From: Streptomyces sp. WM4235
Lineage (GTDB): Bacteria; Actinomycetota; Actinomycetes; Streptomycetales; Streptomycetaceae
Length of the DNA stretch: 64,000 bases
Reading direction: 5' to 3'
Assembly: GCF_001279725.1 (NCBI RefSeq)
Contig: NZ_LGDE01000136.1
Span: forward strand, 20,665 to 84,664
Positions 43,390-51,685 of the stretch are shown in pieces. The position numbers and the translations under genes were made by a program. The notes beneath the pieces were generated by a model. It was not told where the DNA came from and made no database searches. It saw only the letters and a list, made by a program, of their open reading frames with translations. Within the stretch, counting starts at the first letter, position 1. Every line of letters begins with the position of its first letter.

Positions 43390-44514
43390 GTGAAATTCTC
43401 CGTGATCTTCGAAGCTCAGCTGGCCGATCCGACCGCGGAACGGGAACACCAGGTCATCCGCGACTGCGTCGAGCAGGCCGTACTCGCCGAACGCATGGGA
43501 TTCGACCGGATCTGGGCCGTCGAGCACCACTCGTTGAAGTGGTACGCACACATGTCGGCCCCGGAGATCTTCCTCACCTGGGTCGCGGCCCGGACCGACA
43601 CCATACGCATCGGGCACGGCGTCGTGTGCATGCCCTTCAACTTCAACCACCCGGTCCGGGTCGCGGAGCGCGCCGCCATGCTCGACCTGCTGTCCGGCGG
43701 CCGGCTCGACCTGGGGGCCGGGCGGGGCGGCACCACGCAGGAGACCTCCCTGTGCGGGGTGGACAAGGACCGGACCACCGCCGAGGTGGAGGAGGCGCTG
43801 CGGATCATCGGCAGGGCCTGGCAGGAGGAGGAGCTGGAGTACCGCGGCGAACTGCTGGACATCGGCCCGCACCCGATCCTGCCCCGACCGACCCAGACCC
43901 CGCACCCGCCGCTCTTCCTGGCGTGCAGTCGCGCGGAGACCCTCGTACAGGCGGCCGAGCTGGGGATCGGGGCTTTGGTGATGGGCTTCGCGGGTCCGGA
44001 GTCGATCGCGCGGATGCGCGCCGTGTACGACGGGGCGATCGTCGGGCGGGACGGGTCGCGCTTCGTGTCGACCGCCGTCAACGACCACTTCTCCGTGCTC
44101 TGTCCGACGATCGTGCTCGACGACCCGGCCGAGGCCCGCCGGATCGGCGTCCGGGGGCAGCGCTTCTTCGCCCAGTCGATCGGCCACTGGTACGGAGGGG
44201 CGGGCGTCCCGGACGAGGCGGTGGTGGCGGGCGCCGACGAGCCGGCCGAGATGCGCAGGGCCGCCGAGCAGGTCGTGGCCCGACTGCACGAGCAGGACAT
44301 CCCGGTGCGGCCCACCGCCACGGCCACGTTCAACGCCGATCACGCCTACGGGAGCGCCGACGACGCCATCGCCCACGTGGAGCGGCTCCGGGCGGCCGGC
44401 GCGGACGAGGTGATGTGCCTGATCCAGATGGGCACGGTGCCCCAGGAGGCCTGCCTGGAGACGCTGCGCCAGTGGGGAGAGCACGTCATCCCGCACTTCC
44501 GCGGCGCCGAGTGA
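43390..44514 (+). CDS. LLM class flavin-dependent oxidoreductase
   Basis: 374 aa from GTG 43390 with GGAGG upstream. Luciferase-like TIM barrel: RIWAVEHHSLKWYAHMSAPE, TIRIGHGVVCMPFNFNHPVR and GRLDLGAGRGGTTQE are family marks. It uses FMNH2 or F420 supplied by a partner reductase; F420 is common in actinomycetes. Substrate unknown. The divergent PadR gene, a phenolic-acid type regulator family, hints at an aromatic substrate, but that is inference. Confidence 0.9.
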   Translation: MKFSVIFEAQLADPTAEREHQVIRDCVEQAVLAERMGFDRIWAVEHHSLKWYAHMSAPEIFLTWVAARTDTIRIGHGVVCMPFNFNHPVRVAERAAMLDLLSGGRLDLGAGRGGTTQETSLCGVDKDRTTAEVEEALRIIGRAWQEEELEYRGELLDIGPHPILPRPTQTPHPPLFLACSRAETLVQAAELGIGALVMGFAGPESIARMRAVYDGAIVGRDGSRFVSTAVNDHFSVLCPTIVLDDPAEARRIGVRGQRFFAQSIGHWYGGAGVPDEAVVAGADEPAEMRRAAEQVVARLHEQDIPVRPTATATFNADHAYGSADDAIAHVERLRAAGADEVMCLIQMGTVPQEACLETLRQWGEHVIPHFRGAE

Positions 44515-44706
44515 GCAGGATCACGGGAGGTCGGGAGCGGGCCCGCCGCCCTCGGTCCTCGACGTCCCGAGCCGGCGCGCCTTCGGTGCCCGGAGCGGTC
44601 CCGAAGGCGTTCTCGCAGGTCCGCGGGGTATGGGGAGGGAAGACCGGAGGCTTGGCTTCCACCGTGAAGGACGGGAAGAATTTCGGCGAAGCGGGGGGTG
44701 AGGCAG

Positions 44707-44777
44707 GATAATTTCCCGAGTTCTCTCTTGAGTGGGAGAGCCTCACATGCATACGCTGTCTTGACGTGAGGTTCTCC
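44707..44777 (+). promoter_or_regulatory. Promoter and structured leader of the DUF6421 operon
   Basis: GATAAT (44707-44712) is a good -10, placing the transcript start near 44719. The leader can form an early hairpin, CTCTC (44723-44727) with GAGAG (44736-44740), or a longer one, GGAGAGCCTCAC (44735-44746) with GTGAGGTTCTCC (44766-44777), which pair at 11 of 12 positions plus a G-U. The two share the GAGAG strand, so they are mutually exclusive. The second ends 3 nt before the GGAGGAAG ribosome site. This looks like a switching leader or an operator. Confidence 0.6.
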
Positions 44778-44792
44778 TGTGGAGGAAGTGAC

Positions 44793-46199
44793 ATGACGGA
44801 AACTCTTGTGCCGGGCGTCGGCGGTGCCGTGACAACCGCGGAAACGCGGGTAGTGGACCAGCCCGCGTGGCTCGCGCTCAAGGCCGCCGTGGAGGAGATC
44901 CGCCCCTGGCAGTCGGCCGACGGCTCGATCGACTTCGAGGCCGAGGGAGCCCCCGCGCGCGTCGAGGTCGAGGCCGTCGTGGAGCGCGTCGCGGACGCCG
45001 TGCTCGCGCTGTCCCCGCTGCTGCCGCACGCCACCGAGTACCACGCCGCGCTCGTCGCGGACCTGCGCAAGTGGGTCGCGGACGACTTCCGCGTGCCGGA
45101 CTTCCTCGACTCCCTGCTGGCCTTTCACCCGGCCTCCGGGCGCGCCGACGGCCTCCAGCACCTCGTCGTCTTCCCGATGTACACGCAGAACGGCAACCTG
45201 GACCGCAACTTCGAGGCCGTCGTGCTGAAGATGGTGTGGCCCGAGTGGCTCGCCGAGCTGGAGCGCACCCGGTACGACAACCCGCTCTTCCTCGGCATCA
45301 CCTTCGAGGACTTCACCCCGGGCTACGACACCCACTCCGCCGTGCTCTTCCCGGAGACCATCGCCGTGCGCGAGGCCCCCGAGCGCTTCACCTGGGGCGG
45401 CATCTTCTGTGACCGCGAGGCCGCGCGCTACCGCCGGGTCACCGAGGCGGCCGTGGACATCCTGGGCATCGAGCTGCCCGAGGACATCGCCGCCATGGTC
45501 GAGGACCAGCACCGCTGCGAGAAGGCCTTCGTGCTGTGGGACATGGTCCACGACCGCACCCACAGCCACGGCGACCTGCCGTTCGACCCCTTCATGATCA
45601 AGCAGCGCCAGCCGTTCTGGATGTACGGCCTCGAGGAGCTGCGCTGCGACCTCACCGCCTTCAAGGAGGCCGTGAAGCTGGAGTCCGAGGGCAACGAGCA
45701 CGGCCGTGACGTGCAGTACGCCGTCCTCTTCGACCGGATGTTCCGCTTCCCGGTCTCCGGCGACCGCAACCGCAACTACGACGGCCTCGGCGGCCAGCTG
45801 CTCTTCGCGTACCTCCACAAGCACGACGTCGTGCGCTGGACGGACAACAAGCTGAAGATCGACTGGATGCGCGCCCCGCAGGTCACCAACCAGCTGTGCG
45901 CCGAGATCGAGGACCTCTACCGGGCCGGCATCGACCGCCCGAAGCTCGTCCACTGGTTCAAGGCCTACGAGCTGGTCTCCACCTACCTCGCCCCGCACCC
46001 GGGCTCCAAGTGGGCGAAGGGCCCCGACGCCCTCGACCTCACCCTGCCTCCGCGCAAGCTCGTCGACGACGTGCTTCCGGACGAGTTTCCCCTGAGCATG
46101 TTCTATGAGGCCCTCGCCAAGAAGCTCAAGGGTGTGATCGCCTCCACGAAGGGCATCACCGCCCTGAACGCCGAGACGGCCGAGCAGGCCGCCGCGTGA
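44793..46199 (+). CDS. DUF6421 family protein
   Basis: 468 aa, ATG 44793 after a strong GGAGGAAG site. No signal peptide or membrane span. The chain is rich in aromatic and acidic residues and has a conserved-looking His cluster, LWDMVHDRTHSHGDLPFDPF (about residues 248-267), which could bind metal, plus MYTQNGNLDRNFEAVVLKMV earlier. I recognise it as DUF6421, a large actinobacterial family with no known activity. It is the first gene of an operon with an SDR (27 bp gap) and a threonine aldolase-like enzyme, so it probably acts on an amino-alcohol or aldehyde intermediate. That is inference. Confidence 0.85.
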   Translation: MTETLVPGVGGAVTTAETRVVDQPAWLALKAAVEEIRPWQSADGSIDFEAEGAPARVEVEAVVERVADAVLALSPLLPHATEYHAALVADLRKWVADDFRVPDFLDSLLAFHPASGRADGLQHLVVFPMYTQNGNLDRNFEAVVLKMVWPEWLAELERTRYDNPLFLGITFEDFTPGYDTHSAVLFPETIAVREAPERFTWGGIFCDREAARYRRVTEAAVDILGIELPEDIAAMVEDQHRCEKAFVLWDMVHDRTHSHGDLPFDPFMIKQRQPFWMYGLEELRCDLTAFKEAVKLESEGNEHGRDVQYAVLFDRMFRFPVSGDRNRNYDGLGGQLLFAYLHKHDVVRWTDNKLKIDWMRAPQVTNQLCAEIEDLYRAGIDRPKLVHWFKAYELVSTYLAPHPGSKWAKGPDALDLTLPPRKLVDDVLPDEFPLSMFYEALAKKLKGVIASTKGITALNAETAEQAAA

Positions 46200-46225
46200 G
46201 CTCTCGCCCACAGGAGGCTGCACAG

Positions 46226-46996
46226 ATGAACGGCTCCGGTAACACCGGCAACGGTGACGGGAAGCTGCACGGAGCGGTGATCGCGGTGGCCGGGGCCGGT
46301 GGGCCCGCGGGCCAGGCCGCCCTGCTCCGCCTCGCCGAAGCGGGCGCGGTGGTCGTCGCGGCCGACGCCGACCCGACGCGCCTCGCGGAGGCCGTGGACG
46401 CGGCCCGCTACGCACACGGCGGCGCCACCGTCGTCGGCGACACCGTGGACCTCCTCGACCTGGAGGCCACCAAGGCCTGGGCCGAGCGGACCGAGAAGGA
46501 GTTCGGCCGGGTCGACGGCCTCGTCCACCTCGTCGGCGGCTGGCGCGGCAGCAAGACCTTCACCGACGCCGACCTGGCGGACTGGGCCTTCCTGGAGAAG
46601 CTCCTGATCCGCACCGTCCAGCACACCTCGCTCGCCTTCCACGACGGCCTGCTGCGCAGCGATCGGGGGCGCTACGTCCTGATCAGCCAGTCCGGCGCGC
46701 ACAAGCCGGTCGCCAACAACGCCGCGTACAACGCGGGCAAGGCGGCGGCCGAGGCCTGGACGCTCGCCATGGCGGACTCCTTCCGCAAGGCGGGGGGCGA
46801 GGACGGCCCGAACGCCGCGGCTGCGATCCTGGTCATCAAGGCATTGGTGCACGACGCGATGCGCGCCGAGCGTCCCACTGCGAAGTTCGCGGGCTTCACC
46901 GACGTCAAGGAGCTGGCCGAGGCCATCGCCGGCGTCTGGGAGCGGCCCGCACCCGATGTGAACGGACAGCGTCTGTGGCTCACTCCGCAACCGTGA
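46226..46996 (+). CDS. Short-chain dehydrogenase/reductase
   Basis: 256 aa from ATG 46226 with AGGAGG upstream. The nucleotide site is a variant, GAGGPAGQAAL (about residues 23-33), and the catalytic pair Y168-x3-K172 (AAYNAGKAAAEAW) follows a serine at 154-156 (LISQSGAH). It reduces or oxidises a carbonyl/alcohol with NAD(P). Its stop TGA overlaps the next gene start as GTGA, so the two are translationally coupled. Middle gene of the DUF6421 operon. Confidence 0.9.
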   Translation: MNGSGNTGNGDGKLHGAVIAVAGAGGPAGQAALLRLAEAGAVVVAADADPTRLAEAVDAARYAHGGATVVGDTVDLLDLEATKAWAERTEKEFGRVDGLVHLVGGWRGSKTFTDADLADWAFLEKLLIRTVQHTSLAFHDGLLRSDRGRYVLISQSGAHKPVANNAAYNAGKAAAEAWTLAMADSFRKAGGEDGPNAAAAILVIKALVHDAMRAERPTAKFAGFTDVKELAEAIAGVWERPAPDVNGQRLWLTPQP

Positions 46997-48069
46997 GAAC
47001 CGCGAGCGGGAAGACCGATGCGCACCGCCACCACGATCCGGCGGTGCGCGGATTCGCCAGCGACAACTACGCGGGGGTGCATCCGGAGATCCTGGAGGCC
47101 ATCGCGTTGGCCAACGGAGGCCACCAGGTCTCCTACGGCGACGACGAGTACACCGAACATCTGCAGAAGATCTTCCGCAGCCACTTCGGCCCGTACGCGC
47201 AGGCTTACCCGGTCTTCAACGGCACCGGTGCGAACGTCACGGCCCTCCAGGCCCTGACCGACCGCTGGGGCGCCGTGGTCTGCGCCGAGTCGGCGCACAT
47301 CAACGTGGACGAGGGCGGCGCGCCCGAGCGGATGGCCGGGCTCAAGCTGCTCACCGTCCCCACTCCGGACGGCAAGCTCACCCCCGAGCTGATCGACCGG
47401 CAGGCCTGGGGCTGGGAGGACGAGCACCGCGCGATGCCGCAGGTCGTCTCGATCACCCAGAACACGGAACTCGGCACCGTCTACACGGTCGACGAGATCC
47501 GGGCCATCTGCGAGCACGCGCACGGCATGGGCATGAAGGTGCACCTGGACGGCGCGCGGATAGCGAACGCCGCCGCCTCGCTCGACGTGCCGATGCGTGC
47601 CTTCACCAACGCGGCCGGCGTGGACGTCCTGTCGTACGGCGGGACCAAGAACGGGATGATGTTCGGCGAGGCCGTCGTCGTGCTGAATCCCGACGCGGTC
47701 CGGCAGATGAAGCACATCCGCAAGATGTCGATGCAACTCGCGTCCAAGATGCGCTTCGTGTCGGTGCAGTTGGAGGCCCTGCTCGCCAAGGACCTGTGGC
47801 TGCGCAACGCCCGGCACGCCAACGCGATGGCGCAGCGGCTGGCGGCCGGTGTCCGGGAGACCGACGGGGTCGAGATCCTCTACCCGGTGCAGGCCAACGC
47901 GGTGTTCGCGCGACTGCCGCACGCGGTGACGCGCCGGCTCCAGGAGCGGTTCCGCTTCTACTTCTGGGACGAGATCGCCGGCGACGTGCGCTGGATGTGC
48001 AGCTACGACACCCAGGAGGAGGACGTCGACGCCTTCCTCCAGGCGCTGAAGGAGGAGCTGGCCCGGTAG
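46993..48069 (+). CDS. Low-specificity threonine aldolase / beta-eliminating lyase family PLP enzyme
   Basis: 358 aa from GTG 46993 inside the GTGA overlap with the SDR; an upstream GTG at 46975 is an alternative. The family start RGFASDNYAGVHPEILEAI is intact; D176 in VHLDGARIANAA and the Schiff-base lysine K209 in LSYGGTKNGMMFGEA are the PLP contacts. It should cleave threonine or allo-threonine to glycine and an aldehyde, or act on a related beta-hydroxy amino acid. An SDR next door could reduce that aldehyde. Last gene of the DUF6421 operon. Confidence 0.92.
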   Translation: MRTASGKTDAHRHHDPAVRGFASDNYAGVHPEILEAIALANGGHQVSYGDDEYTEHLQKIFRSHFGPYAQAYPVFNGTGANVTALQALTDRWGAVVCAESAHINVDEGGAPERMAGLKLLTVPTPDGKLTPELIDRQAWGWEDEHRAMPQVVSITQNTELGTVYTVDEIRAICEHAHGMGMKVHLDGARIANAAASLDVPMRAFTNAAGVDVLSYGGTKNGMMFGEAVVVLNPDAVRQMKHIRKMSMQLASKMRFVSVQLEALLAKDLWLRNARHANAMAQRLAAGVRETDGVEILYPVQANAVFARLPHAVTRRLQERFRFYFWDEIAGDVRWMCSYDTQEEDVDAFLQALKEELAR

Positions 48070-48116
48070 GGCCCGCCCGTCAGACGCCCGGTGGGGCCGC
48101 CGACTCGACACCCATA

Positions 48117-48151
48117 ATGCGATAGGCATGCCAAAGCATGCATAGGTATGC
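48117..48151. promoter_or_regulatory. Phased ATGC direct repeats upstream of transglutaminase-like gene
   Basis: ATGC occurs at 48117, 48128, 48138 and 48148, about one helical turn apart. Within it ATAGGCATGC (48122-48131) and ATAGGTATGC (48142-48151) are near-identical 10-mers 20 bp apart, with AGCATGC between them. The last unit runs into a -10-like TATGCT (48147-48152). Iteron-like binding by one protein face is likely. Confidence 0.6.
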
Positions 48152-48179
48152 TCCTGGATCATGGAAATGATCCAGGAGC
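48150..48179. promoter_or_regulatory. Perfect 13-bp inverted repeat over the transglutaminase start codon
   Basis: GCTCCTGGATCAT (48150-48162) and its exact complement (48167-48179) flank GGAA. The ATG at 48161 is inside it. In RNA that began upstream this would be a very stable GNRA-loop hairpin sequestering the start; with a leaderless transcript starting at 48161 it would instead act as a DNA operator overlapping the -10. Confidence 0.7.
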
Positions 48180-48760
48180 AACCCGACCCCGCCTATCTCG
48201 CGGCCGACGAGGCGGTGGACCACGGCCACCCCCTCGTCGCCGAGACCGCCGACGCGCTCTGGACCGCCACGGGCGGCGACCCGTACGCCTACGCCGCCGT
48301 GGCCTACGAGTTCGTCCGCGACACCGTCACGCACTCCGCCGACGCCGGCGACGACCGCGTGACCTGGCGCGCCTCCGACGTGCTCGCCGCGCGGACCGGC
48401 ATCTGTCACGCCAAGTCCCACGCCCTCGCCGCGCTGTTGCGCGCCCGGGGCATCCCGGCGGCCCTCTGCTACCAGCGTCTGACCGAGGACGACGGCTCCG
48501 GCCCGCTGATCCACGGCCTCGTCGCCCTGCGCCTGCCCGGCAGCGCCCACTGGGCCCGGGTGGACCCGCGCGGCAACAAGCCGGGCGTGGACGCCCGGTT
48601 CACCCTCGACCACGAGCGGCTCGCCTTCACCGTCCGCCCCGAACTCGGCGAAGTCGACTACCCGGGGCTGTACGCGGCCCCCCACCCCGCCCCGCTCACG
48701 GCCCTCCGGGAGTCGGCGGACCGGTCGGAGCTGTGGCGGAGGCTGCCGACGGCGCTGTGA
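48161..48760 (+). CDS. Transglutaminase-like cysteine protease-fold protein
   Basis: 199 aa. The papain-like triad is visible: C82 in TGICHAKSHALAALLRARG, H118 in LIHGLVAL and D135 in WARVDPRGNK. Standalone bacterial proteins of this fold act as peptidases, amidases or crosslinkers. No signal peptide, so cytoplasmic. ATG 48161 has TATGCT 8 nt upstream (leaderless) and no ribosome site; ATG 48167 is an alternative. It lies 91 bp after the threonine aldolase gene, with its own repeat-rich promoter. The 3' end overlaps the convergent MFS gene by 65 bp. Confidence 0.88.
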   Translation: MEMIQEQPDPAYLAADEAVDHGHPLVAETADALWTATGGDPYAYAAVAYEFVRDTVTHSADAGDDRVTWRASDVLAARTGICHAKSHALAALLRARGIPAALCYQRLTEDDGSGPLIHGLVALRLPGSAHWARVDPRGNKPGVDARFTLDHERLAFTVRPELGEVDYPGLYAAPHPAPLTALRESADRSELWRRLPTAL

Positions 48761-49931
48761 CGGCCTCCGGCGGTACGGGGCCACGCACCAGCGCGGCGTA
48801 CAGCAGCGCGGCGGCCGCCTGGAGCCCGGCGATCCCGAGCAGCAGTGTCCACGGCGGTGCGTCGGCGGCGAACCCCACCAGGGCGGCGCCCGCCGACGCG
48901 GCCGTCAGCTTGAGCCCCGCCCCGAGCGTGAACACCTGGGTCCGGACCCCGTCGGGCGCGTGGTCCGAGCGGATCCGCAGCGTGGCCGTCAGCAGGGGAC
49001 CGTCACACACCCCGGCCACCGCGAACGCCACCGCCGCCCACGCGACGGAAGGGGCGAACGCGGCACCCGCCAGAGCCAGTCCCGTCCCGGCCAACGCCCC
49101 GCAGGCCAGCCGGCCCGGAGCCACTGCCGTGATCCGACCCAGCGTCAGGGAGCCGCCCAGCGCCCCCACCGCGAAGGCGGTCATCAGCACCCCGCCCGCT
49201 CCCGGGTTCCCCAGATCGGCCGCGAACAGCACCGAGGTGGTGGTCAGCGAGCCGATGCCGACGAACGCCAGGGTCGTCGCCGAGGTGATGGCCCGCAGCT
49301 CCCGGACCCGCCAGAGCGCCGCCAGACCGCCGCCCACCCCGACCCGGGGTCCGCCCGGCGGCCGGCCCGCGCCCGGGGTTCCGTACGGAAGCGTCGCCGC
49401 CAGCACCGTCGCCAGCGCGCCGGCCGCCGCCGGCAGTGCCATCGCGGAGGCCGCCGAACCCGTCGCCGCGACCAGGCTGATCGCCGCCGGAGCGGTCACC
49501 CCGGCCGCGTTGTACGTGGAGGCGTCCCAGCCGTACGCCCGGTCGCGGCCCGGGCCGGGCGGCCACAACCCCGCGACCAGGCTGGACAGTCCGCCCGTCA
49601 CCATCGGCCCGCAGGCACCCCCGAGCGCCGCCACCGCGAACACCGCCGGCGCCGGCGCGCGGCCCAACAGCAGGGCCAGGGCGGCCACCGCGGCCGTGAA
49701 CCCCGCCAGACAGCCCACGTGGAACAGCCGGGGGCTGCGCGCCCGCGCGGCGGCGGCCCCGGCGAGCGGGGCCGCCAGCACGTGCGGGGCCAACCAGGCG
49801 GTCAGGACGAAGGCACCGAACGCCGCGTCCCCGGTGCGCTCCAGAGCCAACAGCACCACGGCCATGCCCATGCCCTCGGAGGCGAACCGCGCGGCGAGCG
49901 CCGCGGCCAGGTACCGCCCGAACCCGCTCAT
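48696..49931 (-). CDS. MFS transporter
   Basis: 411 aa from ATG 49931 with GGAGGGGG upstream; longer in-frame reads lack a ribosome site. About 12 spans, mostly Ala/Gly-rich, with the first at SGFGRYLAAALAARFASEGM. Typical MFS loop motifs are weak. It likely exports a small molecule. The stop lies inside the last 65 bp of the convergent transglutaminase-like gene, so terminators are absent and antisense transcription across both 3' ends is expected. Confidence 0.85.
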   Translation of the reverse strand: MSGFGRYLAAALAARFASEGMGMAVVLLALERTGDAAFGAFVLTAWLAPHVLAAPLAGAAAARARSPRLFHVGCLAGFTAAVAALALLLGRAPAPAVFAVAALGGACGPMVTGGLSSLVAGLWPPGPGRDRAYGWDASTYNAAGVTAPAAISLVAATGSAASAMALPAAAGALATVLAATLPYGTPGAGRPPGGPRVGVGGGLAALWRVRELRAITSATTLAFVGIGSLTTTSVLFAADLGNPGAGGVLMTAFAVGALGGSLTLGRITAVAPGRLACGALAGTGLALAGAAFAPSVAWAAVAFAVAGVCDGPLLTATLRIRSDHAPDGVRTQVFTLGAGLKLTAASAGAALVGFAADAPPWTLLLGIAGLQAAAALLYAALVRGPVPPEAVTAPSAASATAPTGPPTPGGP

Positions 49932-50105
49932 GCGGGAACCCCCTCCGGATCGCGTGACGCGAATCGGGCGCGCTCGGCGGGCCGCCCGGCCACGCACCGC
50001 ACCACGCCGAGCGGGCCGGCGGCGGCGGGGGAAGGCGCCGACGCGGCACCCACCCCGGGTCGGCCACCCGGCCCGCCTACGTGAACCATCCGTCGGACGG
50101 ACGGC

Positions 50106-50828
50106 TCAGCCGGCTTCCTTGACCTGCGCCGGCGTGGGCGCCGTGCCGCCCAGGTGGGCCGGCAGCCACCAGGAGTCCTCGGAGCCCTTCGGCTTGGTCG
50201 GGTAGGCGCGCTGCGCCGCGTCCAGCAGCTCCTGCACGCGCTCGCGCAGCCGGCGCGTGATCGCCCCGGCGTACTGGTCCGAGGGCGCGTCCATCGGCTC
50301 GCCGATCCGCATCGTCACCGGGATGTGGCTGCGCTTGAGGTCCTTCGGGCGGCCCTTGGTCCACAGTCGCTGGGTGCCCCACAGCGCCACCGGGATCAGC
50401 GGGACCCCGGCCTCCTGCGCCATGCGCGCCGCACCCGACTTGAACGTCTTGAGGGTGAAGGACTGGGAGATCGTCGCCTCGGGGAAGACCCCGATGATCT
50501 CGCCCGCGCGCAGCGAGTCGAGCGCGTGCTGGTACGCCGCCTCGCCCTGCGCCCGGTCCACCGGGATGTGCTTCATCGCCCGCATCAGCGGACCGGACAC
50601 CTTGTGCCGGAACACCGACTCCTTGGCCATGAAACGCACCAGGCGCTTCTGGGGCCGCGCCGTCAGGCCGGCGAAGATGAAGTCCAGGTAGCCGATGTGG
50701 TTGGACACCAGGACCGCCCCGCCCTTGCGCGGGATGTTCTCGGTGCCCTTCATGTCGATACGGATGTCCAGCGCGCGGAACAGCGTGTGCGCCGCGCCGA
50801 TCACGGGAGGGTAGACGAGCTCAGCCAT
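50106..50828 (-). CDS. 1-acyl-glycerol-3-phosphate acyltransferase, PlsC family
   Basis: 240 aa. The acyltransferase motif H44-x4-D49 (SNHIGYLDF) and the glycerophosphate-binding motif FPEATIS (F115-P-E117) are both clean, and VPLIPVALWG is motif IV. It adds an acyl chain to lysophosphatidate at the membrane. There may be one N-terminal amphipathic helix. It is flanked by gaps of about 170 and 220 bp and looks monocistronic. Confidence 0.93.
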   Translation of the reverse strand: MAELVYPPVIGAAHTLFRALDIRIDMKGTENIPRKGGAVLVSNHIGYLDFIFAGLTARPQKRLVRFMAKESVFRHKVSGPLMRAMKHIPVDRAQGEAAYQHALDSLRAGEIIGVFPEATISQSFTLKTFKSGAARMAQEAGVPLIPVALWGTQRLWTKGRPKDLKRSHIPVTMRIGEPMDAPSDQYAGAITRRLRERVQELLDAAQRAYPTKPKGSEDSWWLPAHLGGTAPTPAQVKEAG

Positions 50829-51047
50829 GGTGGGGAGACCCCGCCTTTCTGCCTGGGGAGGTGCTCCCGGCGGAAGTTACGGAAGCGTAGGTACGCTGAC
50901 CATGGGGATCGTGCCCCATACGAGGGCTGCTGGCCAGCCCAGACGCTTGTGCCCGGGGAGATTCTCGTCACGCCGGGAAGCGGTGGGGAATGCGGCGCAC
51001 CCGCGGGGCGCTCGCATCAGCGTACGAACGGAAGCGGGCGGGTGTCG

Positions 51048-51386
51048 ATGGGAGCCGAGGTGCGCGGACACGGGAACGCGGCGGGGCTGGGCGTCGCGGA
51101 GCTCGGCGCGGAGCCGGGGGAGCGGGCCAGCCTGGTCCAGTTCTCCAGCGCGTTCTGCCAGCCCTGCCGGGCGACGCGGCGGATCCTCGCCGAGGTGGCG
51201 GCCATGGTGGACGGGGTCGCGCACATCGAGGTCGACGCCGAGCGGAACCTGGAACTGGTGCGCGCGCTCGGCATCGACAGGACCCCGACGGTGCTGGTGC
51301 TGGACTCGGCCGGGCGGATCGTGCGGCGGGCGGCCGGAATGCCCCGCAAGGCGGACGTGATCGCGGCCCTGGGAGCCGCCGTGTGA
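51048..51386 (+). CDS. Thioredoxin-like protein
   Basis: 112 aa from ATG 51048; GTG 51042 is a close alternative. It has the thioredoxin fold with CxxC in QFSSAFCQPCRATRRIL (about residue 36) and the cis-proline loop IDRTPTVLVLD. The -QPC- active site differs from the GPC of housekeeping thioredoxin. No signal peptide. A possible promoter TACGCT lies at 50892-50897, with a small CCCCAT/ATGGGG hairpin after it. A thiol-disulfide role is likely. Confidence 0.85.
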   Translation: MGAEVRGHGNAAGLGVAELGAEPGERASLVQFSSAFCQPCRATRRILAEVAAMVDGVAHIEVDAERNLELVRALGIDRTPTVLVLDSAGRIVRRAAGMPRKADVIAALGAAV

Positions 51387-51508
51387 GGCCCCGTACGCGA
51401 GGCCTCGGGGTCACCCGGACGGCCGGGCGCGCGGCGGGGCCGGACCCGATCGCGCCGGTGCGCGCGCCCGTACGCAGAGTGACGCGCCTGACATCTGGCC
51501 GCTGCGGC

Positions 51509-51538
51509 TTGACTGTGTACACGGGTGATCGTCAGGCT
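51509..51538 (+). promoter_or_regulatory. Promoter of the leader peptide and flavin reductase
   Basis: TTGACT (51509-51514) and CAGGCT (51533-51538) are separated by 18 bp and lie 6 nt before the leader-peptide ATG, so the transcript is probably leaderless. Confidence 0.75.
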
Positions 51539-51544
51539 GACGAC

Positions 51545-51625
51545 ATGCGGTACGAACTCCTGCTTTACGGACGGACACACGTGGACCTCGTCCGGTACGC
51601 GAGCGCGCGCTGTTGGGATCGCTGA
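51545..51625 (+). CDS. Putative cysteine-responsive leader peptide
   Basis: 26 aa ending RTHVDLVRYASARCWDR, too short for most gene finders. It matches the actinobacterial leader-peptide pattern HVDL-x-R-x-A/S-S-A-x-C that precedes sulfur and flavin genes; its single Cys sits four codons from the stop. A stalled ribosome there could change folding of the following 60 nt. It starts directly at a good promoter and ends 60 bp before the flavin reductase gene. The recognition is from memory of the pattern, so confidence is moderate. Confidence 0.72.
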   Translation: MRYELLLYGRTHVDLVRYASARCWDR

Positions 51626-51685
51626 ACGCCCCCGGCTGCCCGATCCCCACCGTGCCCGCGACCGCGCGGCAGAAGGAGTCCTTCC

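Noticed and set aside
50902..51360. Possible alternate-frame ORF starting at ATG 50902 after TACGCT
   Set aside because: Composition is Arg/Gly-rich and it runs out of frame across the thioredoxin-like gene, which has a convincing CxxC fold.
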